A DNA stretch of 17,294 nucleotides from Pelagibacteraceae bacterium TMED146 (GCA_002171085.1 NHGV01000011.1:7279-24572), one strand, 5' to 3'. Positions 1 to 8,575 are shown, counted from the first letter of the stretch. Made by a program: numbers and translations. The notes: a model not told the origin generated them from the letters alone.

Positions 1-542
1 AGCTTGAAGTCACATTTTGGACCATCTTTCTCTTCACGCTCAGCTTTTTCGGAAGGACTTTCCCAGCCTAAAGGTGGTTTTTGACAGGTGCTGTTGTAAC
101 CAACCGGAGGCTCGCCAGGGGGGCATTTGGGATTGATGCTCGCCCGAGCATTGCCCTCTAGTTGCATGATACCAGCTCCGTACCAGAACGATGATTTGCA
201 TCCCCAATCTGCCTTGCCGGCTACTCTTTGATCATGCCCAAAATCAAACCCAAGGCCGTTGGAGTTATAGACGCACTTCACTTCCTTGCAATTGCCTCCC
301 CCTACATAGGCAAATCCAGACGGACACTGATTTCCTTCTGCAATATCAGCACCTTGTGAACGGATTTGCCTTGATGTATTGGAGGTATCACCTTTCATTG
401 CCCTGACACAGCCAGCATAATCTTTGGCTTCCACGCATAACTTATGGATTGATGGATCAACGTCGCCAGCTTGTACTGGGTTGACGACTGCACCAGTTGC
501 ATTGACTGCTGCGAAGGCAATCAATGGGACTAATCTTTTCAT
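1..542 (-). CDS. Secreted cysteine-rich protein, unknown function (3' end off the left edge)
   Basis: I do not recognise a named family. The frame begins at an ATG at 542 and stays open for 180 codons to the window edge, so the C-terminus is missing. Residues 1-25 look like a Sec signal peptide: K2 and R3, a short hydrophobic stretch, and likely cleavage after A25 (VQA/GD). The mature part has nine cysteines (36, 45, 73, 85, 90, 115, 140, 153, 177), which suggests disulfide bonds outside the cytoplasm. Two segments resemble each other: residues 73-85 and 140-153 both follow C-P-x-G-x3-V-G-x(3 or 4)-C. The end seen so far is rich in E and K. G+C is about 43-45% in sampled lines, far below the neighbours, which suggests transfer. 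An in-frame stop lies upstream, so 542 is the only good start. Being an expressed secreted gene is likely; the function is unknown. Confidence 0.75.
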   Translation of the reverse strand, partial: MKRLVPLIAFAAVNATGAVVNPVQAGDVDPSIHKLCVEAKDYAGCVRAMKGDTSNTSRQIRSQGADIAEGNQCPSGFAYVGGGNCKEVKCVYNSNGLGFDFGHDQRVAGKADWGCKSSFWYGAGIMQLEGNARASINPKCPPGEPPVGYNSTCQKPPLGWESPSEKAEREEKDGPKCDFK

Positions 543-544
543 TC

Positions 545-826
545 CTATGGGAGGTGGGAGGCTCTTGGCCCGATAGGCACATCATTGCAGTTCCGACCTC
601 TACTTTCTGTTTTCAGTCGGGTCATCATGATCTCCGTATCCGAGCCTGAAACGATGACGGGCTGCTGCCTTTGTCTGTGGGCCAAGTTAAAAGCCTCGTT
701 TGAGACTCCAAACGCATCGTGGGGAAGAATTTCACTTTTCCAAGCCGTAACGTCACCGTGGCCATCAGCTGTTGATACAACGCGACGAATGAGGCCAACA
801 ACTTCCCCATCAATGTGGGGCTTGTA
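545..826 (-). pseudogene. Start-less reading frame abutting the tRNA-Ser 3' end; probable gene remnant
   Basis: A frame of 93 codons runs from directly beyond the 3' end of tRNA-Ser (827/828) to a TAG at 545-547, two bases before the start of the secreted cysteine-rich gene. Its translation looks like a normal soluble protein: it begins YKPHIDGEVV and continues with mixed charged and hydrophobic residues and no low-complexity tract. There is no ATG, GTG or TTG in the first 55 or so codons. Upstream the frame runs through the tRNA body to a TGA at the anticodon, again with no start. The simplest reading is the 3' part of a gene whose 5' part was replaced by the tRNA during integration or excision. 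An alternative is a chance open frame; internal TTG and ATG codons could start only a short peptide. The family was not recognised. Confidence 0.4.
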
Positions 827-827
827 A

Positions 828-914
828 CGGAGAGGGTGGGATTCGAACCCACGGTGCCCGTGAAGGCACGCTGGTTTTCAAGACCAGAGCCATAAACCAC
901 TCGACCACCTCTCC
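828..914 (-). tRNA. tRNA-Ser (anticodon TGA)
   Basis: The minus strand folds into a class II tRNA of 87 nt. The acceptor stem GGAGAGG (914-908) pairs with CCTCTCC (835-829), with G at 828 as discriminator. The anticodon stem CTGGT/ACCAG encloses the loop CTTGAAA, giving anticodon TGA, which reads UCA and related serine codons. A long variable arm and a T loop with GGTTCGAATCC are present. No CCA is encoded. It lies downstream of nrdJ on the same strand and marks the border between high-G+C core sequence and the low-G+C segment at the left. tRNA-Ser genes are common integration targets of tyrosine recombinases. Confidence 0.96.
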
Positions 915-919
915 AGGGG

Positions 920-960
920 TCAGCGCCAGAACGATCGAGCGCTGATTTGACTTTAAGTCA
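920..960. repeat. Two adjacent inverted repeats between nrdJ and tRNA-Ser
   Basis: TCAGCGC (920-926) and GCGCTGA (939-945) form a 7-bp stem with a 12-nt loop. Directly beside it, TGACTT (948-953) and AAGTCA (955-960) are a 6-bp palindrome around one base. They begin 13 nt after the nrdJ stop codon. Neither is followed by a clear T-run in the nrdJ direction, so a classical intrinsic terminator is not supported. They may stabilise the 3' end of the nrdJ transcript or be an RNA processing point before the tRNA. Confidence 0.4.
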
Positions 961-973
961 GCTTGCGTACTGA

Positions 974-3304
974 TCAGCTTTCCGGTTTGGCCAGCGGCAG
1001 CAGGCACTTGTCCGAATCACAGCCGGCGGGGCCGGCTTCCTTCAGTTCGCCGCTGTCGTAACGCTGCAAGGCCTCGAAGAAATCGCTGCTGACGCGGCGT
1101 TGAATCACTTCGGACTGCAGACGTTCGTAGGTGGCTGCATCGATGGGCTCGAAGGGCAGGCGCGGGAACGTGGCGTTGGCGTCAAAGCGAGCCAACAGCG
1201 CTGCGGAGATGTATCCCTCGCCGTTCTCCATCGCCTTGTGCAGCGCGTCCGCCAGCGGCTCGATTTCGTGGTCGCGGAATTCGATCGTGGCGGAGGTGTT
1301 GTGGGCGGTGTAGTGCGTCTGCACCTGCATGTAGAAGTCGAACTGGGCCATGGCTGAGAAGCCGTTGATGTCCACCGCATCGGCGCCTGGAAGATTGGCC
1401 CAACTCACTTCTGTGGGGATTTCCACCAGCCACTCGGTGCAGCGGGGATCAAAGGGATCATCCAGCAGCCGACCCTGTTCGTCCTTGTCGGATTGAGACG
1501 GCACCACGGTGTAGCCGTAGTCCATGCAAGCCATCGCCACCGGGTCGTTCTTGCGGAAGGTGATGCGGCGGATGAAGCGCTGTGCTTTGGGGGGGTGCCA
1601 GCCAGGAGCTGCACCGGTCAACAGGCTCTTCGTGCCGGCAGGTTGAACGGTGGTGCAGCGGTTGGGGCGGCGCAGACCATGGCGATCGCAGTAATCCCAA
1701 ACCGTGTCGTTCACCACCTGCTTCCAGCGGCTGAGGTAGTCAGCTTCCTTGGCCTTGAAGGCACGACCTTCCTCGGTGTCGGGCCTGCCGGCTTCCCACC
1801 AACGCAGCCAGTCGCTGCCGAAGGCATGGACGAAGAAGTCGAACAGACCGGTGAAGCTGACGCCCACAATCGGATCCCATTCCCGGCTCTGGCGGTATCG
1901 CTCCACCTCGAAGCGGTGGTTGAGCAGACAAGCCACCGACAATGCCGCGGCCCGGAAGGCGTCAGCCTGGCCTTCTTCGTCGCTGGGATCGATCTGGTTG
2001 AGATGAATCTCCGCCAGGTTGCAGTGGAAATCGGCTCCGAGAATCTCGCCGCAGGGATTGAGGCCGTAGCGGCTGAGGCGATGCTCGAGCTCCTCCGGCG
2101 CAATGGGGCCATGGTTGGTGCTGAGCCAGCGACCGGCTTCCTCCTTGCCCTGATCGCAGTAGATCTCGATGAACTCGCTGCGCAGTTCCGGGGTGTTGAG
2201 CAGATCAGCGTTGGACCGTGCGATCGCTTCCGGAGCGAACTGGATGGCCCCCTCACCGGAGTGGAACTGCTTGGTGACCGCCGCCAGCACCACCTCTTTG
2301 CTGGGACGTGTGTGATATACCCGGGTGTGATTGGCCATGCGCAGGGCATCCCGCTCCGGGTCGATGCGCCAGTTGCCCTGGTCATCCTGTTGCCAGAGGT
2401 TGTCCTTGGCTGACGCCGCAGCGGTGTCGTTGGCAGCGAACTGGCGCATGCCGGCACTGCGTCGGATGTTGCCGGCCACGATGGTGACGGCGGCTTCATC
2501 GATCAGCAGGCAGCACTCCACAGACGTCAGTCGCCGTCCGATGGCTTTGTTCAGCAGTCGAGCCACCCGGCCATAGAGGTCCTTCAGCTTCACGGGGTTG
2601 GCCATGCCGCCGAAGCCCTTCAGGGTTTCGCCCACGGGACGGACATCGTTGAGATCGACCTCGATCTCGACGGTTCCGCCGTCGAAGCGAGGGTCACTGC
2701 TCAGCTCCAGCATCAACTGGTAGCTGTCCACCCAACCCCGACGGGTGTCGCCCAACTTGATGCGAACGCGGTTGCCGTCGATCGTGTGGGTGCAGTCGTC
2801 CTGACGTGCCTCTGCCGCTGTGATGCCGATGTCCGACACCGACACCACGTCGAGGGTGTTTCGTACGATCGGCAACCGCTCGATCAGGTGCGGTTCGATG
2901 ATGGCGCCGGTGCCGCAGCCCATCATCGCCAGGTCCATCATCAGGCCGAAGGCCCGCCAGTCCACCAAGTTGGTGGAGGTGCAGTTGTAGGCGCCGGAGA
3001 AGTTCACCGACTGCTCGATCCAGCCCGTTCCTCCAATCCAGAGCCAGCGACCTGAGGGGAGGGCTTTCTTCTCGCTCTGCATGCGCGCCAGCAGTGCCAC
3101 CTCCTCGTCGTTCAGGTTCCCCAGCTGCCGCAGTCCGCCGAGATTGCGGTCACCGACCTGGCTCCAGCTCTCGCGGCCATCGGGAGTCTTGCGGCTGTAA
3201 GTCCTGTAGAAGACAGGATTGGCGGCAGGTGCGGTGGCGGGGAAGTCGCTGAAACGAGCGCTGTCGCTCGCGGCGACCTCCACGCGATTCGGGGTCAGGG
3301 TCAC
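974..3304 (-). CDS. nrdJ: Adenosylcobalamin-dependent (class II) ribonucleoside-triphosphate reductase
   Basis: This enzyme reduces ribonucleoside triphosphates to deoxyribonucleotides for DNA synthesis, using a B12 cofactor to make the thiyl radical. The 776-residue protein matches the monomeric RTPR type. Visible marks are the cysteine of CTSTNL (C108), which pairs with the active-site region; the catalytic NPCGE motif with N416, C418 and E420; a second cysteine in the following FHCNL (C428); and the C-terminal shuttle pair C762-x4-C767 that passes electrons from thioredoxin. The start is a GTG at 3304, supported by N-terminal sequence that flows into the conserved FPATAPAANPVFYRTYSR segment. 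The methyltransferase gene is divergent with only about 115 bp between them, and tRNA-Ser lies 59 bp downstream. Its presence implies a need for (pseudo)cobalamin. Identification is near certain; the exact start less so. Confidence 0.97.
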   Translation of the reverse strand: MTLTPNRVEVAASDSARFSDFPATAPAANPVFYRTYSRKTPDGRESWSQVGDRNLGGLRQLGNLNDEEVALLARMQSEKKALPSGRWLWIGGTGWIEQSVNFSGAYNCTSTNLVDWRAFGLMMDLAMMGCGTGAIIEPHLIERLPIVRNTLDVVSVSDIGITAAEARQDDCTHTIDGNRVRIKLGDTRRGWVDSYQLMLELSSDPRFDGGTVEIEVDLNDVRPVGETLKGFGGMANPVKLKDLYGRVARLLNKAIGRRLTSVECCLLIDEAAVTIVAGNIRRSAGMRQFAANDTAAASAKDNLWQQDDQGNWRIDPERDALRMANHTRVYHTRPSKEVVLAAVTKQFHSGEGAIQFAPEAIARSNADLLNTPELRSEFIEIYCDQGKEEAGRWLSTNHGPIAPEELEHRLSRYGLNPCGEILGADFHCNLAEIHLNQIDPSDEEGQADAFRAAALSVACLLNHRFEVERYRQSREWDPIVGVSFTGLFDFFVHAFGSDWLRWWEAGRPDTEEGRAFKAKEADYLSRWKQVVNDTVWDYCDRHGLRRPNRCTTVQPAGTKSLLTGAAPGWHPPKAQRFIRRITFRKNDPVAMACMDYGYTVVPSQSDKDEQGRLLDDPFDPRCTEWLVEIPTEVSWANLPGADAVDINGFSAMAQFDFYMQVQTHYTAHNTSATIEFRDHEIEPLADALHKAMENGEGYISAALLARFDANATFPRLPFEPIDAATYERLQSEVIQRRVSSDFFEALQRYDSGELKEAGPAGCDSDKCLLPLAKPES

Positions 3305-3419
3305 GTGCGATGGAGCACAGATGTTGTCGAAACCCTAACGCCACAGATGGGGGCAGCAAGGGGTGCTCGCCACCATTGGCAGTGTCCTGAGCAGACTGGT
3401 GGGCCACGTCTCAACGCGG

Positions 3420-4082
3420 ATGCAGCGATTGCCGGAGCCCGAGCTGATGCGCGACGTCGTTCAAGTGATGGCCTACGCCGCAGCGGATTTCAGTGCTGGA
3501 GATCAGCGCACCCTGGCGTTGATTGATGCTCTGTTCACCTCTCCACCCACTGGCACTGCTCCAGCTGTGATCCTCGACCTGGGCTGCGGGCCTGGGAACA
3601 TAACCCTGCCCCTGGCCCGACGTTTCCCTGGGGCACAGGTCATCGGCGTGGATGGTTCCCCAGCGATGCTGGAGGTGGCCAGGGAACGGGCGGACCAGCA
3701 GGGTCTTCAGATTGACTTGCGCTGCAGCACCCTTCAGGGTCTGGCGCTGGAGCCGGTCGACCTGATCGTCAGCAACAGCCTGCTCCATCACTTGCACGAG
3801 CCCGACCTGCTCTGGCGGCTGACGCGCAGGTTTGCTGCCCCTGGCTGTCGGGTGCTGCACCGCGACCTGCGTCGTCCGGTCTCCTTGGCGGAGGTGCACC
3901 GTCTGCAGCAGCTCCATTGCCCCGATGCGCCGGCGGTGTTGATTCAGGATTTCTGTGCCTCCTTGGTGGCTGCCTTTACCCCTGAAGAGGTTCGACAGCA
4001 GTTGGCGGCGGCGGGATTGGACGCACTCAGCGTGGAGGCGGAGGACGACCGTTATCTGGTGGTGTCAGGCTTGGTGGATTGA
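3420..4082 (+). CDS. Class I SAM-dependent methyltransferase, substrate unknown
   Basis: A Rossmann-type methyltransferase of about 220 residues. The SAM-binding motif I is LDLGCGPGN (52-60), followed by the acidic residue of GVDGS (D78) and a motif-IV-like [12 protein letters not shown] segment (113-124). The DLRRP stretch further on is typical of a bacterial small-molecule methyltransferase subgroup. I chose the ATG at 3420 because the protein then begins [10 protein letters not shown], which looks like a natural start; a GTG at 3363 gives 19 more residues and cannot be excluded. prfC starts 9 nt after its stop, so the two are probably co-transcribed, but this gives no strong clue to substrate. 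A role in modifying release factors is not supported, because the NPPY motif of PrmC is absent. Confidence 0.85.
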   Translation: MQRLPEPELMRDVVQVMAYAAADFSAGDQRTLALIDALFTSPPTGTAPAVILDLGCGPGNITLPLARRFPGAQVIGVDGSPAMLEVARERADQQGLQIDLRCSTLQGLALEPVDLIVSNSLLHHLHEPDLLWRLTRRFAAPGCRVLHRDLRRPVSLAEVHRLQQLHCPDAPAVLIQDFCASLVAAFTPEEVRQQLAAAGLDALSVEAEDDRYLVVSGLVD

Positions 4083-4091
4083 CAGCGAGCG

Positions 4092-5735
4092 ATGAGCAGC
4101 ACCACGGCGAGTGAGACAGACCTGGCCGAATTGGTGGCGGAGGCGGTGGACCGTCGCCGCAACTTCGCGATCATTTCTCACCCGGATGCTGGCAAGACAA
4201 CCCTGACGGAAAAGCTGCTGCTGTACGGCGGTGCGATTCAGCAAGCCGGTGCGGTGAAGGCCCGCGGCGAGCAACGCAAGGTGACCTCGGACTGGATGGA
4301 GCTGGAGAAACAGCGGGGCATCTCGATCACGTCCACGGTGCTGCAGTTCGATTACGACACCACCACGATCAACCTGCTGGATACCCCTGGTCACCAGGAT
4401 TTCTCAGAGGACACCTATCGGACCCTGGCGGCTGCCGACAACGCTGTGATGCTCGAGGACGCCGCCAAGGGCCTTGAGCCTCAGACCCGCAAGTTGTTTG
4501 AGGTGTGCCGGATGCGGCAGATTCCGATCTTCACCTTCATCAACAAGATGGACCGTCCCGGCCGGGAGCCTCTGACGCTCCTGGACGAGATTGAATCCGA
4601 ACTGGAGCTGACCCCCTGGGCCGTGAACTGGCCCATCGGCAGCGGTGAGCAGTTTCGGGGGGTGATCGACCGCCGCAGCCGCGAGGTGGTTCTGTTCAGT
4701 CGAGCCGAGCGGGGCAAGCAGGCCGAGGAACAGAAGCTGTCCCTTGATGATCCAGCCCTGCGGGAGTTGGTGGAAGAGGAGCTGTTGGATCTGGCGATCG
4801 AGGAGATGGAGTTACTCGATGCCGCCGGTGCCGAGCTCGACATCGAGATGGTGCATGCCGGCGAACTCACACCGGTGTTCTTCGGCTCAGCGATGACGAA
4901 CTTCGGGGTGCGGCCGTTTCTCGATGCTTTCCTGGAAATGGCCCAGCGTCCGATTGCCCGTTCCAGCAGCGAAGGCTTGATCGACCCGCTGCGGGAGGGG
5001 TTCAGCGGGTTTGTGTTCAAGCTCCAGGCCAACATGGATCCCCGCCATCGGGATCGGGTCGCGTTCGTGCGGGTCTGCAGCGGGCGCTTTGAGAAAGATA
5101 TGACGGTGAAGCACGCCCGCACCGGTAAGGCGATTCGCTTATCCAGACCGCAGAAGCTGTTCGGACAGGATCGGGCAGTGGTGGAGGACGCCTACCCCGG
5201 CGATGTGATCGGCTTGAACAACCCAGGCATGTTCTCCATCGGCGACACCCTGTATGTGGGGCCGAAGGTGGAATTTGAGGGTATTCCCTGTTTCAGCCCG
5301 GAGATCTTCAGCTGGTTGCGTAATCCAAACCCCTCCGCGTTCAAGAACTTCCGCAAGGGCGTGAATGAATTACGGGAGGAAGGTGCGGTTCAGATCCTTT
5401 ACGACACCGATGAGAGCAAGCGTGATCCGATCCTGGCGGCGGTTGGTCAGTTGCAATTGGAGGTGGTTCAGCATCGCCTCGAGAGCGAATACGGCGTCGA
5501 AACCCGGTTGGAACCCCTGGGTTATCAAGTGGCCCGCTGGGTCGCTGGTGGCTGGCCGGAGCTGGAGAAGCTGGGCCGGATTTTCAACTGCAAAACCGTC
5601 CGCGATGCCTGGAACAGGCCTGTTCTTCTGTTCAAGAACGAGTGGAACCTGAATCAATTGAAGGAGGACCACCCCGACTTCGAACTGAGCAATGTGGCTC
5701 CTGTGGTGAGTGGGGTGGAGCCGATCAGTCTCTGA
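4092..5735 (+). CDS. prfC: Peptide chain release factor 3 (RF3)
   Basis: RF3 is a ribosome-bound GTPase that removes RF1 or RF2 after peptide release and recycles them. The 547-residue length fits the family. G1 HPDAGKTT is at 30-37, the switch segment GISIT at 76-80, G3 DTPGH at 97-101 and G4 NKMD at 151-154. The segment QRGISITST and the later [16 protein letters not shown] are typical of RF3 and separate it from EF-G and from TypA/LepA. The ATG at 4092 leads directly into the G domain with a short N-terminal helix. It follows the methyltransferase gene by 9 nt. Its stop lies 8 nt from the stop of a small convergent gene, with no terminator-like structure between. Confidence 0.97.
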   Translation: MSSTTASETDLAELVAEAVDRRRNFAIISHPDAGKTTLTEKLLLYGGAIQQAGAVKARGEQRKVTSDWMELEKQRGISITSTVLQFDYDTTTINLLDTPGHQDFSEDTYRTLAAADNAVMLEDAAKGLEPQTRKLFEVCRMRQIPIFTFINKMDRPGREPLTLLDEIESELELTPWAVNWPIGSGEQFRGVIDRRSREVVLFSRAERGKQAEEQKLSLDDPALRELVEEELLDLAIEEMELLDAAGAELDIEMVHAGELTPVFFGSAMTNFGVRPFLDAFLEMAQRPIARSSSEGLIDPLREGFSGFVFKLQANMDPRHRDRVAFVRVCSGRFEKDMTVKHARTGKAIRLSRPQKLFGQDRAVVEDAYPGDVIGLNNPGMFSIGDTLYVGPKVEFEGIPCFSPEIFSWLRNPNPSAFKNFRKGVNELREEGAVQILYDTDESKRDPILAAVGQLQLEVVQHRLESEYGVETRLEPLGYQVARWVAGGWPELEKLGRIFNCKTVRDAWNRPVLLFKNEWNLNQLKEDHPDFELSNVAPVVSGVEPISL

Positions 5736-5743
5736 GGGTCCGT

Positions 5744-5935
5744 TCAGCGGGAGCTGAAGCGCACCGCCCGCTTGGTTCCCCACAGATTGCGCTGCCGTTG
5801 TTCGGCTTCGTTGATGCAGCGCTGTGCCTCAGCGCGGGAGTGACAGGTTCTGGCCTTTTCCTCCACCGCCATCAAGGCCAGGAGCTCGTTCAGGGTGTTC
5901 ATGGCGATCAGCCCAAGTGATTCATCATTAACCAT
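5744..5935 (-). CDS. Small hypothetical protein, 63 residues
   Basis: I do not recognise a family. The translation is hydrophilic and mostly helical in character: an N-terminal hydrophobic helix around NTLNELLALMAVEEKA, then an Arg/Glu/Gln-rich stretch with two cysteines (C31 and C40), and a basic C-terminus. No signal peptide or membrane segment is evident. The gene is convergent with prfC (stops 8 nt apart). Two ATG starts are possible, at 5935 (63 residues) and 5902 (52 residues, beginning MNTLNELL); the second gives a cleaner N-terminus. The composition matches the core genome, so it is probably a lineage-specific housekeeping gene. Confidence 0.6.
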   Translation of the reverse strand: MVNDESLGLIAMNTLNELLALMAVEEKARTCHSRAEAQRCINEAEQRQRNLWGTKRAVRFSSR

Positions 5936-6047
5936 CTCTTAACCGTATGCAAGTTGTTGCTGTCTGGCCGCCGGTCTGCAAGCCCTCATCGGCTCACAGG
6001 CCACGCTTCTGATCGCCAGACTGCTCGGACTGATTCGTGGCGATCAC

Positions 6048-6269
6048 TTGGACAGTCTCTGGCTTGTGCGAAGCACGGCGGACGGCGGCACCGAGTACGT
6101 CTGTTTTCGTTCCGGCCGTGAATCCGTCGAAATGCTGGAGGGGTTCCACCTCCCTCCGCAGATGCCCCTGATCAAGCGTCGCCGCTGGTTGAACCGCTCC
6201 GAGGCCCTGAGTTGCCGTCAGAACCTTGAACGTTCTGAGGGTTTCCGTCACGGCAAGGCTCTGTTCTGA
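6048..6269 (+). CDS. Small hypothetical protein, start uncertain (non-ATG)
   Basis: The frame ends with TGA at 6267-6269 and codes a basic soluble protein of at least 73 residues (beginning after the start with DSLWLVRSTADGG). I do not recognise a family. The only canonical start is TTG at 6048. The frame is open for about 100 bases further upstream, and that extension reads like real protein (LQALIGSQATLLIARLLGLI), an amphipathic or hydrophobic helix that would precede the TTG. No ATG, GTG or TTG occurs there, only CTG and other codons. So either the gene starts at an unusual codon, or the TTG is right and the upstream helix is chance. The 5' neighbour is divergent (5935) and the CPP1-like gene begins 42 nt downstream. 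Confidence 0.55.
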   Translation: MDSLWLVRSTADGGTEYVCFRSGRESVEMLEGFHLPPQMPLIKRRRWLNRSEALSCRQNLERSEGFRHGKALF

Positions 6270-6311
6270 GCTGGTCTCGATACGCTCTTGTCATGTTGTT
6301 ACTGAAAGGGC

Positions 6312-7007
6312 ATGGCTGCCGTCGGTGAATCCGGTCCTTCGTCCGGCTCGGAGGATCCCTACGCCCGGCTGGGCCTTGCCCCAGGGGCCAGCTTCGATGA
6401 GGTTCAGGCGGCCCGCAGCCGTTGTCTGGCCCAGACCGATGACGATCCCCAGGCCAAGGCTCGGGTGGAAGCCGCCTACGACGCTGTTCTGATGGCTCGC
6501 CTCCGAGACCGCCAGCAGGGACAGGTCAGTGCCGCTGCCGCGACGGCGTCGCAGAAGGAGGAGTCGGCGGCGTCTGCCAGTCCATCCGTGCCGTCTCTTC
6601 CGGGGGTCAGCGTTCTGCAGCGGCTTCGTCCTCGCCTTCCTCAGGCCGCACCCTCCCTCTCCGGGATGTCTCCGTCATGGTCTCTGGCTGAGGGCCAGGG
6701 TCTGGTGGTCCGCCTGGTAGCCGGTGCAGCAGCGTTATTGCTGTTGCTGTTCTCACAGGGCTCCGGTTCCTTGGTCCTGGCCCTGGGCCTGATCGGCTGT
6801 TTCCTGAGTCAGATCCGACGGGGTCGCCGTCCTCTTCCTTCCCTCGGTTGGTGCCTGTTGGTGCTTGGCCTCGGCTTGGTGGTGGGCGGAGTCCTAACGG
6901 CATCGTTGTCCCCCACAGCCTTCAGCCAGCTGAGCTTGAGCCTCGAGCAGGTTCAAGCCCTGCCTGCGGCAGTTCTGCTCTGGCTTGCTTCGCTGTTGCT
7001 GGCCTAA
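6312..7007 (+). CDS. CPP1-like (DUF3353) J-like domain membrane protein
   Basis: The protein has a degenerate J-like domain at about residues 15-68 (beginning [20 protein letters not shown]) that lacks the HPD motif needed to stimulate Hsp70. A low-complexity Ala/Ser/Pro linker follows to about 125, then three or four hydrophobic segments (about 130-148, 152-168, 177-199 and 215-231). This layout matches the cyanobacterial and plastid CPP1 family, in which the plant member helps stabilise light-dependent protochlorophyllide oxidoreductase at membranes; a similar role here is inference. The ATG at 6312 is preceded by GAAAGG at short spacing. The gene meets hslO tail to tail: its TAA (7005-7007) overlaps the hslO stop on the other strand. 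Confidence 0.8.
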   Translation: MAAVGESGPSSGSEDPYARLGLAPGASFDEVQAARSRCLAQTDDDPQAKARVEAAYDAVLMARLRDRQQGQVSAAAATASQKEESAASASPSVPSLPGVSVLQRLRPRLPQAAPSLSGMSPSWSLAEGQGLVVRLVAGAAALLLLLFSQGSGSLVLALGLIGCFLSQIRRGRRPLPSLGWCLLVLGLGLVVGGVLTASLSPTAFSQLSLSLEQVQALPAAVLLWLASLLLA

Positions 7008-7921
7008 GAGGCTGGTGCCAGCTCGGCGATCAGCTCCTCCAGTTCAGGGCCGCTGACTTCATAACGGTTGTTGCAGAAGTGACAGGTGAGTTCCGCTCCA
7101 CCGTCCTTCTCCAACATGTCGGCCAATTCCGTTCGTCCGACGAGCATCAGGGCGGCCACACTGCGTTCGCGACTGCAGCGGCAGTGAAACCGCACGGGAT
7201 GCTGGGCATCCGCGTCCTCCAGGGGGCGGGGATCCAGATCCGGGAAAACATCCACCAGCAGGTCCTCGAGCTGGTCGCCGCAACGGTCCAGTCGTCCGCT
7301 GAAATCATCAATCTCGCGGCAGCGCTGTTCAAGGAGTTCCACAAGCGCAGGTTCTTCGGCCGCTTTGGGCAGGATCTGAACAAGAAGTCCGCCGCTGCTG
7401 TGCAGTTTCTGGCTGCTGATCCGTTCACCGACGAACACCGCCGATGGTGTCTGCTCTGAGTGCAGCAGATAGGAGGCAACGTCATCACCGATCCCGCCGC
7501 TCACCAGTTCGACGGTGCTGTTGAACGGTTCCCCCTTGCCGTCATCGCGCATGACATGCAGATAACCGGTGCCGGCAGCGGCCTTGAAGTCGAAGCTGTG
7601 GTTCCCATCGGCGTCGATCACCGGATCCAGCTCCAGGGTGTTGTCGCCCACGTATCCCCGTACCGTTCCATCCCGGCAGGCATCCACCATCAGTCCCTTC
7701 AGTGGTCCATCGGAGCCGAGCCTGAGGTTGACGCGCCCGTGCCGCACTTTCATCGAACTGGCCAGCATCAGGCCGGCGGCCATGGCCCGACCCAGCATCA
7801 CGGTGGAGAGGTAGGAGAGCTCATGACGCCGCCGTGCCTCCCGCACGGTGTTGGTCGTGGAGACCGCCACCAGTCGAATGCCACCCCCTGCAGCTGTCGC
7901 TCTCACCAGGCGGTCGGCCAT
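7004..7921 (-). CDS. hslO: Hsp33 redox-regulated holdase chaperone
   Basis: Hsp33 is a cytoplasmic chaperone switched on by oxidation plus unfolding stress; it binds unfolding proteins until DnaK can refold them. The length of 305 residues fits. The C-terminal zinc switch is complete: C247-x-C249, 30 residues, then C280-x2-C283. The N-terminal domain begins [16 protein letters not shown], typical of the family. The ATG at 7921 has an AAGGGG ribosome binding site (complement of 7926-7931) four bases upstream that overlaps the stop codon of the ABC ATPase gene, which suggests translational coupling. The four-cysteine switch argues that it is functional and peroxide-responsive. Confidence 0.97.
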   Translation of the reverse strand: MADRLVRATAAGGGIRLVAVSTTNTVREARRRHELSYLSTVMLGRAMAAGLMLASSMKVRHGRVNLRLGSDGPLKGLMVDACRDGTVRGYVGDNTLELDPVIDADGNHSFDFKAAAGTGYLHVMRDDGKGEPFNSTVELVSGGIGDDVASYLLHSEQTPSAVFVGERISSQKLHSSGGLLVQILPKAAEEPALVELLEQRCREIDDFSGRLDRCGDQLEDLLVDVFPDLDPRPLEDADAQHPVRFHCRCSRERSVAALMLVGRTELADMLEKDGGAELTCHFCNNRYEVSGPELEELIAELAPAS

Positions 7922-7930
7922 GGAACCCCT

Positions 7931-8575
7931 TCAAGCTCCGGGCAATGTAGTCACCGGTTCCAGACAGCCGTTCCGCAGCCGATACCGCTCGCAGCCCCAA
8001 TCGTGGAACAGTTGCGGCTCATGGGTCACGACGATCAGCACCCGTTGCTTTGACAGGTTGCTCAGCAGATTGAGCACGTCGGCGCGGACCGACCAGTCCA
8101 ACCCTGCCGTCGGTTCATCCAGCAGCAGCAGTTCCGCCCCGCGCAGCAGCTGCACCGCTAAGGCCAGGCGTCGTTGCTGGCCGCCACTGAGTCGTTCCGG
8201 TGCGTCGCTCATGCGCAGGGCCGTCAGGCCGACGGTGTCCAGTGCTGTCTGCAGCTGATCGCTGTCCAGTCGCCGGTGACCGAGGCGCAGTTCCTGGGCA
8301 ATGGTCAACCCGAGGAAATGGCGTTCCGGGAACTGAAACACCATTCCACTGAGCCAGCGTCGCTGCCGTTTGCTCAGCTCTCGCCCCTTCCAGCGGATGC
8401 TGCCCCGCAGTTGGCCACTCAGGCCGGCGATCACCTCCAGCAGACTTGTCTTGCCACTGCCGCTGGCTCCGGCAACAAGCACAGGACGGCCGATGTCGGC
8501 CTTGAGGGAGACATCCGTCAGCAGTGGCCGTGCCGCGGTGGCCGGCGCGTAGTCGAGGGACTGAAGGTCGAGCAT
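7931..8575 (-). CDS. ABC transporter ATPase, ECF-like, no membrane partner nearby
   Basis: A complete ABC ATPase of 214 residues: Walker A GASGSGKT (36-43), Q-loop Q81, signature LSGGQ (129-133), Walker B LLLLDEP (149-155) and switch histidine H185. The Q-loop context QFPERHFLGLTIAQEL resembles energy-coupling-factor A subunits, which work with a T subunit and a substrate-binding S subunit. Neither partner is in the window. Chloroplast ABCI10/ABCI11-type proteins are the likely relatives, for which transition-metal transport has been proposed; the substrate here is unknown. I chose the ATG at 8575, which begins MLDLQSLDYA. A GTG at 8605 has a GGAGGG-like element upstream and would add 10 residues. 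hslO follows after 9 nt, so the pair is probably one transcription unit. Confidence 0.9.
   Translation of the reverse strand: MLDLQSLDYAPATAARPLLTDVSLKADIGRPVLVAGASGSGKTSLLEVIAGLSGQLRGSIRWKGRELSKRQRRWLSGMVFQFPERHFLGLTIAQELRLGHRRLDSDQLQTALDTVGLTALRMSDAPERLSGGQQRRLALAVQLLRGAELLLLDEPTAGLDWSVRADVLNLLSNLSKQRVLIVVTHEPQLFHDWGCERYRLRNGCLEPVTTLPGA

Noticed and set aside
191..406. Plus-strand frame of 71 codons at the left end
   Set aside because: It is the complement of the secreted cysteine-rich gene, which has a signal peptide and regular cysteine spacing; the plus-strand version has none of these.
585..827. Plus-strand frame of 80 codons next to the tRNA
   Set aside because: It has an ATG, but the translation is Met/Cys/Ser/Trp-rich and unlike a normal protein. 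The opposite-strand frame has better amino-acid balance, although neither is proven.
1493..2413. Long plus-strand reading frame (306 codons) opposite nrdJ
   Set aside because: It lies wholly antisense to an unambiguous class II reductase, and its translation has no recognisable motif. Long antisense frames are expected in G+C-rich genes.
3363..4082. Methyltransferase as PrmC/HemK, the release-factor modifying enzyme, because it precedes prfC
   Set aside because: The NPPY catalytic motif is absent (the position reads SNSLL), and RF3 is not a PrmC substrate.
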